From: Saururus chinensis
Taxonomy: Eukaryota > Streptophyta > Magnoliopsida > Piperales > Saururaceae
DNA length: 64,000 bases
Direction: 5' to 3'
Assembly: GCA_035235625.1 (NCBI GenBank)
Contig: CP141140.1
Span: forward strand, 25,750,685 to 25,814,684
Every line of letters starts with the position of its first letter. Positions within the stretch are counted from its first letter, which is position 1. The position numbers were made by a program, and so were the translations under genes. Under the pieces are notes generated by a model, which was not told the DNA's origin, did no database searches, and saw only the letters and a list, made by a program, of their open reading frames with translations. Of the stretch, positions 24,090-35,734 are shown piece after piece.

Positions 24090-25032
24090 ATATTAGCTTG
24101 AAACAGAACAATGGCACAATGCTTTTATTATAGGATGCTAGAAATGTTCCTCGTCTGACCAAGAATACTATCTTTGTTGGCCAATTGGCCATGTATGGCA
24201 TCACCACCCAATTTCTGGATAACTATTGGAAAATGGCTAGGGGCACCATGTGATTGCTAAGGAGAAGAAAAATAGTACTCTTTACATGATTGCTAGTTGT
24301 GTTAGACATTCTATTTCAGTTGTATCGAGACATGTTAATGTACAAGTATGGCATAAATGACTAGGTCATATGTCAAAGAAAGGGTTTAAGGTTCTACAGA
24401 GTAAGCAGAAGTTGCTAGGATTGAAGAGTGTTGATCTGAGTTTCTGTGAGGACTGTGTCATATGAAAATAGAAAAATATTACTTTCTCAAAATCAGCCCC
24501 TGATAGGATGACTGAGAATCTTGCTCTTGTTCACACTGACATTAAGGGCCAGCCCAGGTCCTCTCCCTTAGAGGTGTGTACTATTTTGTCACTTTTGTTG
24601 ATGATGTTTCTCAAAAGTTGTGGATTTATTTATATAGACAGAAATATGATATATTTTCTGTATTTGTCAAATTGAAATTGTTTGTTGAGAATGAGAAAAG
24701 ACTAAAGTTAAAATGCCTCTAATCATACAACAGTAATGAGTATTGTGGCATAGAATTTCAGTCCTATTGTGATAAGCATGGAATTTGCAAGTTACTAACC
24801 ATACCTAGGAAGCCTATACATAATGGTATTGATGAGAGGATGAACTAGACTCTTCTAAAGAAGACATGCAGCATGAGGCTCCATTGTGGCCTACTACCCA
24901 TGTTCTAAACTTATGCCCTTGATGCTGCAACTTATTTAATCAATAGATCCCCATCCTATGCCTTGGATGGAGGACTTCCTGAGGAAGCATGGACAAAGGA
25001 GGAGGTTTTCTTTGACCACTTACGGGTGTTTG

Positions 25033-28000
25033 TGTAATGTATGGGAATTTTCTAAATTCCCAAAGTCGACCACATAGAAATTAGGGTGTTGGCCCCTTGA
25101 CCTTATTTTGAGAATAACTCACTCAATGGTTGGAATTGGTGGTTGAGCTATGAGATGTAAAGTAGAGAGAAAGAACTTTTAAACACCACCAAGAACGCGC
25201 GAATTGGAGTTCAAATGAGGGAGATACGACTGTTTAAAATTGAATATAACGCGCAAGGCCCATTTACCCAATTGGACACGCGAAATGTCTATTTAAGTCA
25301 CTATATGAGCTCGATTAATTAAAGTAACAAAATTAATTTTTAAAGGCTCAATTAGGTTACCTAGGTGGGGAGGTTTGGCCCAACTTCTAAGGGGATTAGG
25401 AACCCTAATCCCCATGCTTATAAAAGAGACTAATTAGGGTTTCTAAGGGGGGATGGGAGTTTTTGGCCCTAAGGAGAGAAGTTCTAGTGAGATCGATCAA
25501 TAACAATGGGAAGGAGTGAGCTCAAAGTTCCAGAGTCAGTGGATCAATGGCAAACCCGCACTTAAGGTATGATTAGATAATAATATAGCAGGATGCATGA
25601 TTAGGTGCTTTAATACATAAATTAATCAAATGTTAAATTCACCGGATTACTAGCCATATCCGACCAGTATGTCGGTCAGCAACCGGCTAGCTGGCAATAG
25701 ATTCTGACTTCAGACATCGTTTGGTCAAGAGGGATGGTGCTAGCACGATGGTTCTATCCCCAATGGCTAACCAAATCGGAGGCAAGGTGGAGCACCCACG
25801 GTTCACTGGCCACTAGGAGCTACTACTTTCTTCAAAAAGCCAGTTTGACTTCTGGTGCAAATGTAGACGGTGTTGCAGGGTGGGCTGCTGACAGCCGACG
25901 GGTGTACCTAGCCCTCCTCCTCCGATTTCCAAATGTACTAGAAAGGTCCCACCGCCAGCTGCCCTTACACCATCACGCAGGTCCTCTGCTTCACGGTTAC
26001 CCATCTCCCGTAAACGCTATGCTCAGAAGTTACTAGGTCCATGGGCCTGACCCGAGACCGAGTCTTCCGCCACCGCTTCCACCCAGCATCCACCAGAAGA
26101 AACCCTTTCCGCCACTGGAGGCTGAATGGGAAGCAAAGAGCCAGTAGAGAACCTGCCCAAACCTAAGATATGTGTCGTCTCCGCGAAGGAGACAACTCTT
26201 GAACTGGTGGTTCGGTTTGAAAAAAAAGAAAGCTAAAATGAATGTGCTACTAAACCGGGTCTAGTTCAATGGGGTTTATTTATGGAAAAAATTAGAAAAA
26301 TTACTAATAGACTATGAGAGGGTTTGAGTATATTGACCAAGTTTAAGGCCAGGGAAAATTTTCTGTGACTATGAAATGACTATTTTACCCTTGTAGCTAA
26401 GTCGTGGCTCGCTTGCCCAACTTAGGGGCTCCGATTCAAGAGCCTATGAGTGGATATATAATTTTGAAAAAAATTTCAGCAAGAGTTTAATATGTATAAT
26501 AAATATAGACCAAACCGGATAGTGAGAAAAAATCTCAATGAGTGGAGAATTAACTGTTTTGTCCTTAGGGTTAAGGGTAAACCGTTAAGCGAACTGGGGT
26601 TGGTTCAAGGGGTTCACGACCCCATTAAACACTAAGAAAATTACCCCAAGTCCATGACATCAAGTAGTACTCTTGAGCCCAATTTTGGACCCATTGGATA
26701 TCAATAAGACTTTGAATAAAATAATAAAAATGCCCTTATAAGCGATTTGAATGGAAGCATGAGTCCATTTGAGAGAGAAGCCTTGGGAGAGGGCAATGAC
26801 TTAAAATAAATAGAGAAGCAGTCAGATGACCAAAATGACCCAAGGGAGTTTACCATACCCCAGGTGGTAGAATTACCCAAATGCCCTTAGGGGCAGTATT
26901 TTTTATTTCCATCAAAATGGATAGCCTAGTTAATCAAGAGTTAAGGTACCCTATAATGGTGTTAAATGGCTTCAAATGGAAGGGGTGTGACCAGCAGGTG
27001 ACACAGAAACCTTTACAGGTCACAGGATACAAGGGGAAGAATCATAATTCCCAGGGTTTAAGGTAGCGTAATACACGTATCTGCAACGCAGTACATCAAT
27101 ATACTAGGGTATTATATACGTAACTAGCATGATGCGTAAGAGTTATTTACATTTTTAGGCTTAAATTTGTTGAGCCCTAGCCCTACAAATGAGTGCAATG
27201 TGCCTCCGTTTATTATGATGACCTTGTATGACTTGATGCTATTTATGTTGCTTATTCCGATGCATGCTTTTAATATTGATGCATTAATTTATAATGGGTA
27301 CTTGAGATTAATGAAGATCAATCAAGAGATTCTAGTTGTCATTAGGTTGGGGAGAGAAATCTAAGCAAGATAAAGACTAAAATACCCTCAATAGGATTTG
27401 GGATCAGTTCATGGAGTGAACAGAGCCCTAGCATGGAATTTTACCTTGGTTAATGAACCGATGGTAGTTATAGGACTCGAGTCTCATGGAGACTATTAGG
27501 GTTAGGGATGTTCTCTTAGTCATAGCTCAGTGGATGAGCTATTTATTGGGCTGAGTCACAATGTGAAGAGGACCCAAATGGTTGGGCGAATCCTTGACTG
27601 GATAAAATTAATCAATTATAAGTTTCATATATTGGGGAGGGGGGGGGGGGGGGTCAGTGGTCATAAAGACCTTAGACTTCTATGGGTTATATATTATTTA
27701 TGTCTTTGCAGACATTGCTTCTAAAATTGGGATAATTGAGATTCTGATACACTTTCTTCACTGCCACGACGGTTTGGGTATTGGTCAACGAGGTCTTTAC
27801 CACGAGTTTCCCATAGGTCTTCACAGGACCATATAGTACGTACAAAAAATGGAATTGCATGAGCATCATGGAAGGCTTGTGCTTCTCGTCAATATGTGTT
27901 CATGAGCACAATTAGGATCCTCTTCTCCATATTTGTGGTACTCTATTGATAGCCCTGGGGATTTGGGTCAAGCTGTTGTAAAGCAGTCTACTCTAATGTT

Positions 28001-28882
28001 GGAGTCATATGTCTGGGGATTTCTTCAAGAGTCGAGTTATCTCTGAGTGAACACAAATTATATTATGTTAAACTTAGAGTTGGGTTAAAATGAGGACAGG
28101 TGATTAGTGTCATGTCATTTTAGTTTGGCATATGATGTGTTTGTTTGTCCAAAAGATTAAACAGGAGTATTAATTATTGAACAAGGGTAGTGAGATAATT
28201 AATGATATTATTTGTTGTTGATTGTTTATTAACACAAGTAGACAATTAAAGGACTTGCATAAAATGTAGGTTGATTGAAAATATTTAAGCATTTGGATGC
28301 TATGCTTCTTGAGATATTGTAGTATTTAGGAAGAACTACATCTAGATCCGATCTTGTTAGAAACTTTGGAGATGTTGTCCATAGGAAACTAACATCGAGT
28401 GATGTTGGCCCGATCAAAAAAATATTAATAAAACCTTTTGTTCTTTTAGAAACTCTTCTCCTAAGAGTGGAGAGGTTCTGTTGTTAGGTTGTTTGGTTTG
28501 TGGGTTGTAGGTTCTCCAGGCAATGACAAGTTAGACTGGGATAGACAAGCACAAGATGTAGTTCTTCATTTCTCCAATTCTAGTAAGTGTGTCTTTAACA
28601 TGAGAGTCAACTTAATTATTTATTTTCAGACAGATGATGGACTTGTACTTAGATGGATAGGATGTTCTTTATGGATGTTTGATATGTGTAATGATATCAT
28701 ATGATTTGATATTAGTATTTGTGAACCCCAATTATCATGACTTAGATATTCAATTGAATGGTTTCTTTTGTACTTACTGGGATATGTACATCCAAACTTC
28801 AGCATGCAATTTAAGAAAAAGAATTCTCATGACTTACCGTTCATGCTATTTAAAAAGGTTTTTAAAAATCTAGGTCGTGACA
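25033..28882 (-). mobile_element. Long solo LTR (family X, copy B), inverted, inside the copia element
   Basis: On the minus strand it begins TGTCACGACCTAGATTTTT and ends CCCATACATTACA. GTTTG flanks it at 25028-25032 and 28883-28887. Internal blocks match copy A in reverse order, for example the reverse complement of TTGTTCTTTTAGAAACTCTTCTCC near 28440 against copy A near 21075. It is about 3.85 kb with no coding domain. It carries its own GC-rich island near 25700-26150, as copy A does. Confidence 0.85.
27634..27653 (+). repeat. G-homopolymer tract
   Basis: About twenty bases, all G except one A near the start, inside solo LTR copy B. Tracts of this kind can form G-quadruplexes and are also prone to assembly and sequencing length errors. 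Confidence 0.85.
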
Positions 28883-30983
28883 GTTTGGTTGTGTAGGCTA
28901 TGTTCATATTCAAAATCTAACAAGTGTTGTTTTCTTAGCTATGGTGGCAATAGCTTTGGGTATAGGCTATGAGATCCAGTCCAAAAGAAGGTGGTCAGAA
29001 GCATAGATGTGGTGTTCCATGAGACTGACCTCTACAAGCACCACTCGTTCAACAAAAAGAGAAGGAAATTGACAAAGAATTTGTTGAACTTGATGCTGAC
29101 TACACATCTAGCACCCCACTTCCAAATGCTAAGGGCACTAGTGTTCATGAAACTAGCATACCAGAAAGCCAAGACCAAGATGGTGAGCAGGTTGATCAAA
29201 CACAATCTACCCCTATGGCCGCACTATAGACTCCATTAGGGTGGACCTCTACTAGACAGAGAAGGCAAAGATGATCTTTGATCCATCTCCAAGTGTGCAG
29301 AAATAGAGTTTCAATCTCATCCTAAATTATATGTTGCTTACAGACAGTAGTGAACCTAAGAGTTTTAAAGAAGCATGCAAATAGATACTTCAGTTGAGTG
29401 GGAGTGTGCCATGGATGATGAGATGGACTCATTGATGTCGAATCAGACATGAGAAATGGTTGAATTACCTGAAGGTAAGAAGGTCATACAAAACAAGTGG
29501 GTCTTTAGGTTGAAATAGGAATTTGATGGAAGGCTAGATTGGTAGGCAAGGGCTTTGAACAAAAGTTTGGAGTTAATTATGTAGAGATTTTTACTTTAGT
29601 TGGTAGGATTGCTACCATCAGAATGGTGTTGTTTCTTGTAGCAGTGGAAGATCTTCATCTAGAGCAACTAAATATTAAGACAGCTTTAAAACATGGTGAT
29701 ATGGAGGAAGAAATTTATATGCACTAACCCAAAGGTTATGTTGTGAAGGGCAAAGAGAACTTGGTACTTGTATGGCTTAAAGCAAGTTGCAAGACAGTGG
29801 TATAGAAAGTTTAACAGTTTCATGCAAGACATTGGATTCTATAGATGTCATTCTGATCATTGTTGTTCTTACAGGATGCTAGCATCATCATACATTACTT
29901 TACTATTTTATGTTGATAATATATTGATTGCAGGAGTTGATTTGAATGAGATTGATAATCTCAAGAAATAGGTCTCAAAAATTTGACATGAAGGATCTAG
30001 GACTGTCGAAGCATATTCTTGGCATGAGAATTTCTAAAGACAAGAAGAAGAGAATATTGAAGTTGTCACAGACTAATTATGTTGAAAAGGTTATGATGAA
30101 ATTTAACATGCAGGATGCTAAGCCAGTTAGTACACATTTGACATCTCATTTTAGACTCTTTCAGAAGCATTCTCCTCATACTCATGAGGAGAAAACTAAC
30201 ATGCATAATGTTCCATATGCCTCAGCAATTGGGTCTCTTATGTATGTAGCTACATGCACCAGGCTAGACATCTCTTATGTCATTAGTCAGGTAACAAGGT
30301 TTATAGCCGACCTAGGGTGGACTCATTAGGAGGAGGTTAAGCGAATCTTTATATACCTGAGAGGTTCTTCAGGTATGAGCTTATGCTTTGGTGGACATTC
30401 TTATATTAGCTTAATTGGTTTTGTTGATTCAGAATATGGAGGTAACGTAGATACCAGGTGGAGCACTATGGGGGTTTGTATTTACCCTTAGAAGTGGTGC
30501 AGTGACATGGCAGTCGTAGTTGCATAAGTTGGTGACTACATCCTCAGAAGCAGAATATATTGAATTGATTGAAGCCAGCAAACAACTATTGTGGTTAAAA
30601 GTTTTCTTGAAAGAACTTAGAAAGGCACAAGGGAAGTGTGTTCTATATTGTGATAATAATAATGTTATTGCATTGGCTCAAAATAATGCATTCCATGTCA
30701 TGATGAAACATATTGACATCAAGTACCACTTTATAAGAGAGTTGGGGAAGGAGAAAAAGTTGTCTCTTGAAAAGATTCATACAAACGACAACCCGGCGGA
30801 TATGTTTACTAAGGTGGTAACGGTGGAGAAGTTAAGCCTTTTCTCAACAATCATTGGTCTTCTACACTAGAGGACCAATGATGATCACATAATTATATTA
30901 TTTTGCAGGAAATGAACTATTTACTTCAAGTGAGAGATAATTTAGAGGAAGGTGAAGTCCAATCAATCTTCCAAGTGGGAGAT

Positions 30984-31608
30984 TGTGACTTGTGGAAGTT
31001 AAATTGAACTACATGATCGATAGTTGTGCCAGAGCGATCAATCGGCCATTGTTCATGGAAGCACGATTGCTAAAGTGATCGATCGCAATACAGAGTGATC
31101 AATCTGCACCTAATTTAGTTATACAGGAAATGAAGCCGAGAGTTAGCAATCAATTGGCATTTCAAAGCGATCGATTGCGGGACTAGAAGCGGTCAATGTT
31201 AAGAATGATCAATAGCCAGTACCTAATGATCAATCGATTGACATACAAGATTCTGGAATGCCCCGATTTGGACTCTTCCTAATTGGCTAGTTAGATATTT
31301 TATCCCCTAAATAGATAGATGCGAACTTGTATATCCCTATGCGGTATAGAAGACGCTTCTTCCTCCTTAGGACTAAGTAATTGGTCATTGAAGAGGCTTG
31401 AGAAACTTATAAGCATCTTATAACTGTTCTTTTTGCAAAATAGTGGAACTGTGTAATCTTGTCGAAGTAGGCATCATTGTCAAACCACATAAAGCTTGGT
31501 GTACTATCTCTTTATTGTCTTTTTTTCTCGTTTCTGTTCCTCACAAGGATCCACCTGCTGCGTAGACTATAGGCTAAATTGATTCTAGTGGGTGTATAGT
31601 CCACAATA
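30984..31608 (+). repeat. 3' LTR of the copia element
   Basis: It starts TGTGACTTGTGG directly after the AAGTGGGAGAT polypurine tract and ends GTATAGTCCACAATA, followed by the GAGGA target duplication. About 625 bp. Short words such as CGATCGATCG/GATCAATCG recur several times near its start, as they do in the 5' LTR. Confidence 0.85.
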
Positions 31609-31613
31609 GAGGA

Positions 31614-32760
31614 GGAGGAGTGAGTTGAGTATGTGGGATATATTTGTTTAATAGGGAAAAGAGGGTGGGGTGGGTTTGTTATACTCCCTCATGCCCACAT
31701 TAATAGCTCAATTTAATTTTTCAAAATAAGCTAAGTATTCAAAATTAACTAAAATTAACTCATTTAAAAAATTAAACAAAGCTATTAATATAGGACAGAA
31801 GGAGTATTTTCATAGAGGAAGTGACTAATGGGGGAAGGCGGAGTAGGGTGAGTGTGAGAAATTTTGTAATATTTACTTGAGAGAAGTGACTAATAGGAAA
31901 AGTGAAATATTGTTGGGGTAGCAATAGCATCATTCTGATGTAGATCGATGTCTATACAAGACATATTAGAGAGATAGAATAAAATAATTAAAAAATAAAT
32001 TAAACTAGTCTAATTTCTGAATTGCTAATCTTCTCTTAATTACATAATATATAGAGAAAATCTAAACTAATCCTAATATAATAAAGAAATGCTAAACTAA
32101 TTCAATTCTAACTAAAGAAGAAGTCTAATTATTAAAAATTAGACTAAAAATAGGATTCTAATCTACTCTAATCTAATTTAGGGTCACAACACATTCTAAT
32201 GAAATTAGCAAGCTAAGTTAGCTTTACTCAGCTTCTTTCTTTGCTTGACTTAGCTCATACCAAGACGCAATGATTGGCTGATTGAGCTGAATCTAACTAA
32301 GTCCTAGCTTAACCTCCTTTAACTAAAATTTCTTTATATAGTCCCTCTAACTTACATTAATAGCTCTATCAGCTTCAAACCAATTTTATCCTTCTAAACG
32401 ATAAAATTAACTTAAAAATTAAAACTTAATCTTATTGCAAAAAAAAAATTATAAAAACAAAGGAAATTAATATAAACCCCGGCTTGGTTTCAGAGCCGAG
32501 GGATTATAAATAGAAAGTTAATATGATCAGACAAGACAAGGCAGCACTTGTCTTGACGTAGGATCGAAATCTGATAGCCCACGACACGAAACTCTATTAG
32601 TAATCTGCATACAAATAAAAATGTTACACGCAGACGAGGTTATTTTTTGTAAGTTGCAAATTGCAATTGGACCACCCGAGCGAAACCAAATGGGCCAAAA
32701 AAATTTAAGGCCCAAATCAACAAGCCAGCAAGCCGTCGTTCGCTGGGCCTGCCTCTTCCC
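31614..32760. other. Intergenic; one MITE, otherwise A/T-rich
   Basis: Apart from the MITE at 31684-31804 this stretch is A/T-rich and low in complexity, with TAAACTAAT-like words repeated between 31980 and 32170. It probably contains the upstream control region of the CFAP20 gene near its right end, but no specific element can be proven. Confidence 0.5.
31684..31804. mobile_element. Short Stowaway-like MITE
   Basis: TA then CTCCCTCATGCCCACATTAA on the left; inverted AATATAGGACAGAAGGAG then TA on the right. 121 bp, A/T-rich interior, non-coding. Confidence 0.8.
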
Positions 32761-33313
32761 CTTTGTTCTTTACTCGATCCCGGAACATGGAAACCCAGAT
32801 TCAAGCAAATACCAATTTATCAGCGGAAAGCTCGAAAAAAAAAAAATCGGATTCAGGGTTTTCGAGCACCTGAATTTACCTGCTGGGAATCATCTCAGCA
32901 AAGGGTCTTCGATCTTGGTACGAGTTTGCATCTCTTCCCCCCTTTTGATTTCATGCTGGCAATTTATTTTATAATTTTTCTGTCGGATTTTGTTTCAGTT
33001 TGGCGTATAAATCTTTGTTCCTTTGGTGCTTTTGATTTGATAATTAGTGTTGATTGGGGCTCTTATGCGTTGAAACTTCAAGCAAAGTCCGGAAAAAGTC
33101 GCGTTTCGATCATGTACTGTATGAAAAAATTAGTAAATATCATTACTATATGAGACATTTGGCCTCATAAATAAATCCCCAAAGGACAAAAGGCGTTTTT
33201 TTTTTCTTTTTTTTGCGCTGGGTTCAGTTATCTTGCATTGAGTTAAAAGGAGGGTGCTTGCTTTTATTTCTTTCATATTGTTGTAAAATCTCTTCTTTTT
33301 TAAAGTGATATAT

Positions 33314-33374
33314 ACCCAACGAATCTGTCCAACCAAAACCCAATTGGAGGGTTTTGTTGGATAGATTCGTCGGG
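33314..33374. repeat. Palindromic hairpin 1 in the leader intron
   Basis: CCCAACGAATCTGTCCAACC and the bases up to 33340 pair with GGGTTTTGTTGGATAGATTC and the bases up to 33374, with an eight-base loop and few mismatches. It looks like part of a foldback DNA element. Confidence 0.8.
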
Positions 33375-33432
33375 TGTTTATCATTTGGATAATGATTTTC
33401 CCACGCCATGATCTGTCTAAGGAAACCTTACA

Positions 33433-33511
33433 CTTGGTTTTGATTGGACGGAGAAAAGTGGATCCCTTATTGTAATCTGAGACCCACTTTTCTCTGTCCA
33501 ATCAAGACCAG
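33433..33511. repeat. Palindromic hairpin 2 in the leader intron
   Basis: CTTGGTTTTGATTGGACGGA with GAAAAGTGGATC (33433-33464) pairs with GACCCACTTTTCTCTGTCCA with ATCAAGACCAG (33481-33511). The motif TTAGGGTTTTGTTGGACAGG right after it repeats a piece of hairpin 1. Similar sequence occurs near 59385-59450, so this is a dispersed foldback or MITE family. Confidence 0.75.
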
Positions 33512-33730
33512 TTTAGGGTTTTGTTGGACAGGTTCTGGAGAGTTATCAGCACTCTTATCATTTTCCCATTTTTTAGCTATATCATTATGCCAATGATTCG
33601 AAGTCCTGGATAGTGGATGTGGGTAGTTTTATTTTACCTTGTATCTTATAGCTTCATAATTTTTGCAGAAGATGGAAGCTGACTGTTTTTTAATTTTCTC
33701 TTTGTTTCAGTTAATTTGTATCTGGAGGAA

Positions 33731-35096
33731 ATGTTTAAGAACACGTTTCAGTCTGGATTCTTGTCCATTCTATACAGCCTCGGGTATCTTCTTTTCTGGT
33801 TTTGTAAAATGGAATGTAAATTATTTATTGTCACTGGTCTGCTGATGTCCTATGTGTGTTTTGTTATAGGAGCAAGCCTTTGCAGATCTGGGACAAGGAA
33901 GGTATAGAACTCAGTTCTTATATGTATGATCTGCTACTAGATGCATAGAAGATAGCTATAGATAAGTAGAGTGGGGCTCCTTCCTTTTATGTTTGTTTTG
34001 GGAAAATAGTGAAAAGAAAGCTATGCAATAGTGTAAATTCTTCCGTTATTGGATTGCTGGTTTCACTTGCTTTTAATGGTGATCTGGGTGTCCAAACACA
34101 TAATAAGTTGAGTTTTAGCACTCAATAAATTGTATATTTATACAGAAATTTGGTTTTGTGATAATGTTGGTTGGTTGTGAGGATCGTGTTGGTTCTGCAT
34201 CACCTCATGCATAAAAACTTCTATATGTGCATGTTAAGTTGCTTTTGTTACTATAAATAATATATTTTTGTTTGTTTCCATTGTCCATTTTGCTTCCAAT
34301 CTTGTGCAGTTGTAAATGGCCATATCAAACGGCCACAGGATGAAGACATCCAATCCAATGTTCTTGAAATAGTTGGGTCGAATGTGCAGTCAACGTATAT
34401 TACATGTCCAGCTGATCCTAATGCGACACTTGGCATAAAGCTTCCTTTTTTGGTTTTAATTGTGAAGAATCTGAAGAAATATTTCACATTTGAGATCCAA
34501 GTGCTGGATGATAAAAATGTGAGACGGCGGTTCAGAGCTTCTAATTTTCAAGTGTGTAAGTTTGTTAAATTTGAAATTGTTTGACAATGATGATTAAAGT
34601 GATAGTATTAGTTCAGATAGCTAATTTCATGTTCCTGTTGCTGTCTTCATGTATTAATATGGAAAACTGACATGGATATCTGTATGTGAAATACATGGGA
34701 ACTCTGTGTTCACTATTTTTCTGTGCTTTCTGTAGGCTGTTACGCGTGTGAAGCCATATATTTGCACCATGCCATTGAGATTGGATGAAGGTTGGAATCA
34801 GATCCAGCTGAACCTTGCGGATTTTACTAGGAGGGCCTATGGGACAAACTATGTTGAAACCCTGCGGGTTCAGGTTCATGCAAATTGTAGGCTGAGGAGA
34901 ATTTATTTCTCTGATCGACTCTATTCTGAGGAGGAGCTTCCACCAGAATTCAAACTGTACCTTCCAATGCAGGTATTACTTTTTTCATGCAAGATTTTCA
35001 ATTTCTTGTTTTTCATAAAAGCACTACGGCAATCTAGTTGCCTCTTTCTATTATTATTTCTTAGTGGCGTAGTGTTGCATCTTACAGAAGTCTTAG
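33731..35096 (+). CDS. CFAP20/BUG22: CFAP20/BUG22 homologue (DUF667 family)
   Basis: Exons 33731-33783, 33870-33901, 34310-34551, 34736-34972 and 35088-35096 join in phase to give 190 residues, the length of plant BUG22. The protein begins [18 protein letters not shown] and contains [89 protein letters not shown] and [20 protein letters not shown], all nearly identical to the eukaryote-wide family. In algae and animals CFAP20 sits at the inner junction of ciliary doublet microtubules; flowering plants lack cilia but retain the gene, and the plant role is not settled. The last exon encodes only two residues (KS) and the stop; plant relatives end similarly. No signal peptide or membrane segment is seen. 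It is convergent with the gene at 35735-40114. Confidence 0.95.
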
Positions 35097-35734
35097 GCGT
35101 GTGAGAAGAGCCATAAAAAATCTATGGGGATTGCATGATTGGAGCATCGTTTTGTCACCGGGAAGAGGACATCTCATTCTAAAGGGCATCATCAGCAACT
35201 TCGGCTTCTCTATCTTACACTACTAACTTTGAAGTCATCTGCTACTTTTTCTGTAGAGAATATTTACTTGCTGGTTTGATCTGTTTGATATTAGTTAACA
35301 AAAAAGAACAGCTTGTTTGGTTTTGAGGGTATCCACTAAATCTTTTTTTTTTTTGCATTTATGAATTCAGCAAGTCAATCCTACTGTTTTTTCCAACCAA
35401 AACGAGTCAATCCTTCAGTTGACGTGTAGGGACAAAGAGCCCAGTAACAAGTATGCGTTAACTTCTGTAGCGTTAAGAGCTGTTGCGTCAAATTCTAATG
35501 ATAAGTTTTAAACTCGGAAGTTCCCGTAGCAAGGATCAATTTCACCCTTTAAAATCTCCTAAACTTGCAGTTCAAAAAAGAAAAAGGTAGTGAGAAGCTT
35601 ACAAAAAAACCTTGTATCACTGTCGCGCTGTAGTTTAATTTTACACACAAAAAAATTGTCTTTTCTCTTTCCCCGTAACTTATGATAACAATTGCCTTCT
35701 GTCCACGCATTGCATGGACTGCCGTAACAGATTA
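35097..35734. other. Convergent intergenic region (two 3' ends)
   Basis: About 640 bp between the stop codons of CFAP20 (plus) and the O-fucosyltransferase-like gene (minus). It should hold both 3' UTRs and poly(A) sites. No third gene or repeat is evident. Confidence 0.6.

Larger units (their letters stand above)
17771..31608 (+). mobile_element. Ty1/copia retrotransposon, broken, with nested insertions
   Basis: LTRs begin TGTGA and end in CCACAACA (5') or CCACAATA (3'), and the whole is flanked by GAGGA on both sides (17766-17770, 31609-31613), so its outline is intact. Parts occur in copia order: primer site 19742-19754; gag with a CCHC zinc knuckle near 20370-20415; aspartic protease with a DSGAS motif near 20530; GAG-pre-integrase and integrase about 24330-24900; reverse transcriptase about 29460-30290; RNase H about 30510-30830; polypurine tract 30973-30983. 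Integrase before reverse transcriptase identifies Ty1/copia; the lineage may be Tork-like, at low certainty. The element is a fossil with at least half a dozen breaks plus two solo-LTR insertions (20662-24089 and 25033-28882). It is old, judging by LTR divergence and nested insertions. Confidence 0.9.
32790..33715 (+). promoter_or_regulatory. Probable CFAP20 5' UTR exon and leader intron
   Basis: The sequence around 32790-32916 ends in a plausible donor (TCTTG then GTACGAG), and a strong acceptor (TTCTCTTTGTTTCAG) ends at about 33710, just before TTAATTTGTATCTGGAGGAA and the start codon at 33731. Plant housekeeping genes often have such a leader intron. The transcription start is not visible from sequence, so the left limit is a guess. 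Confidence 0.5.
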
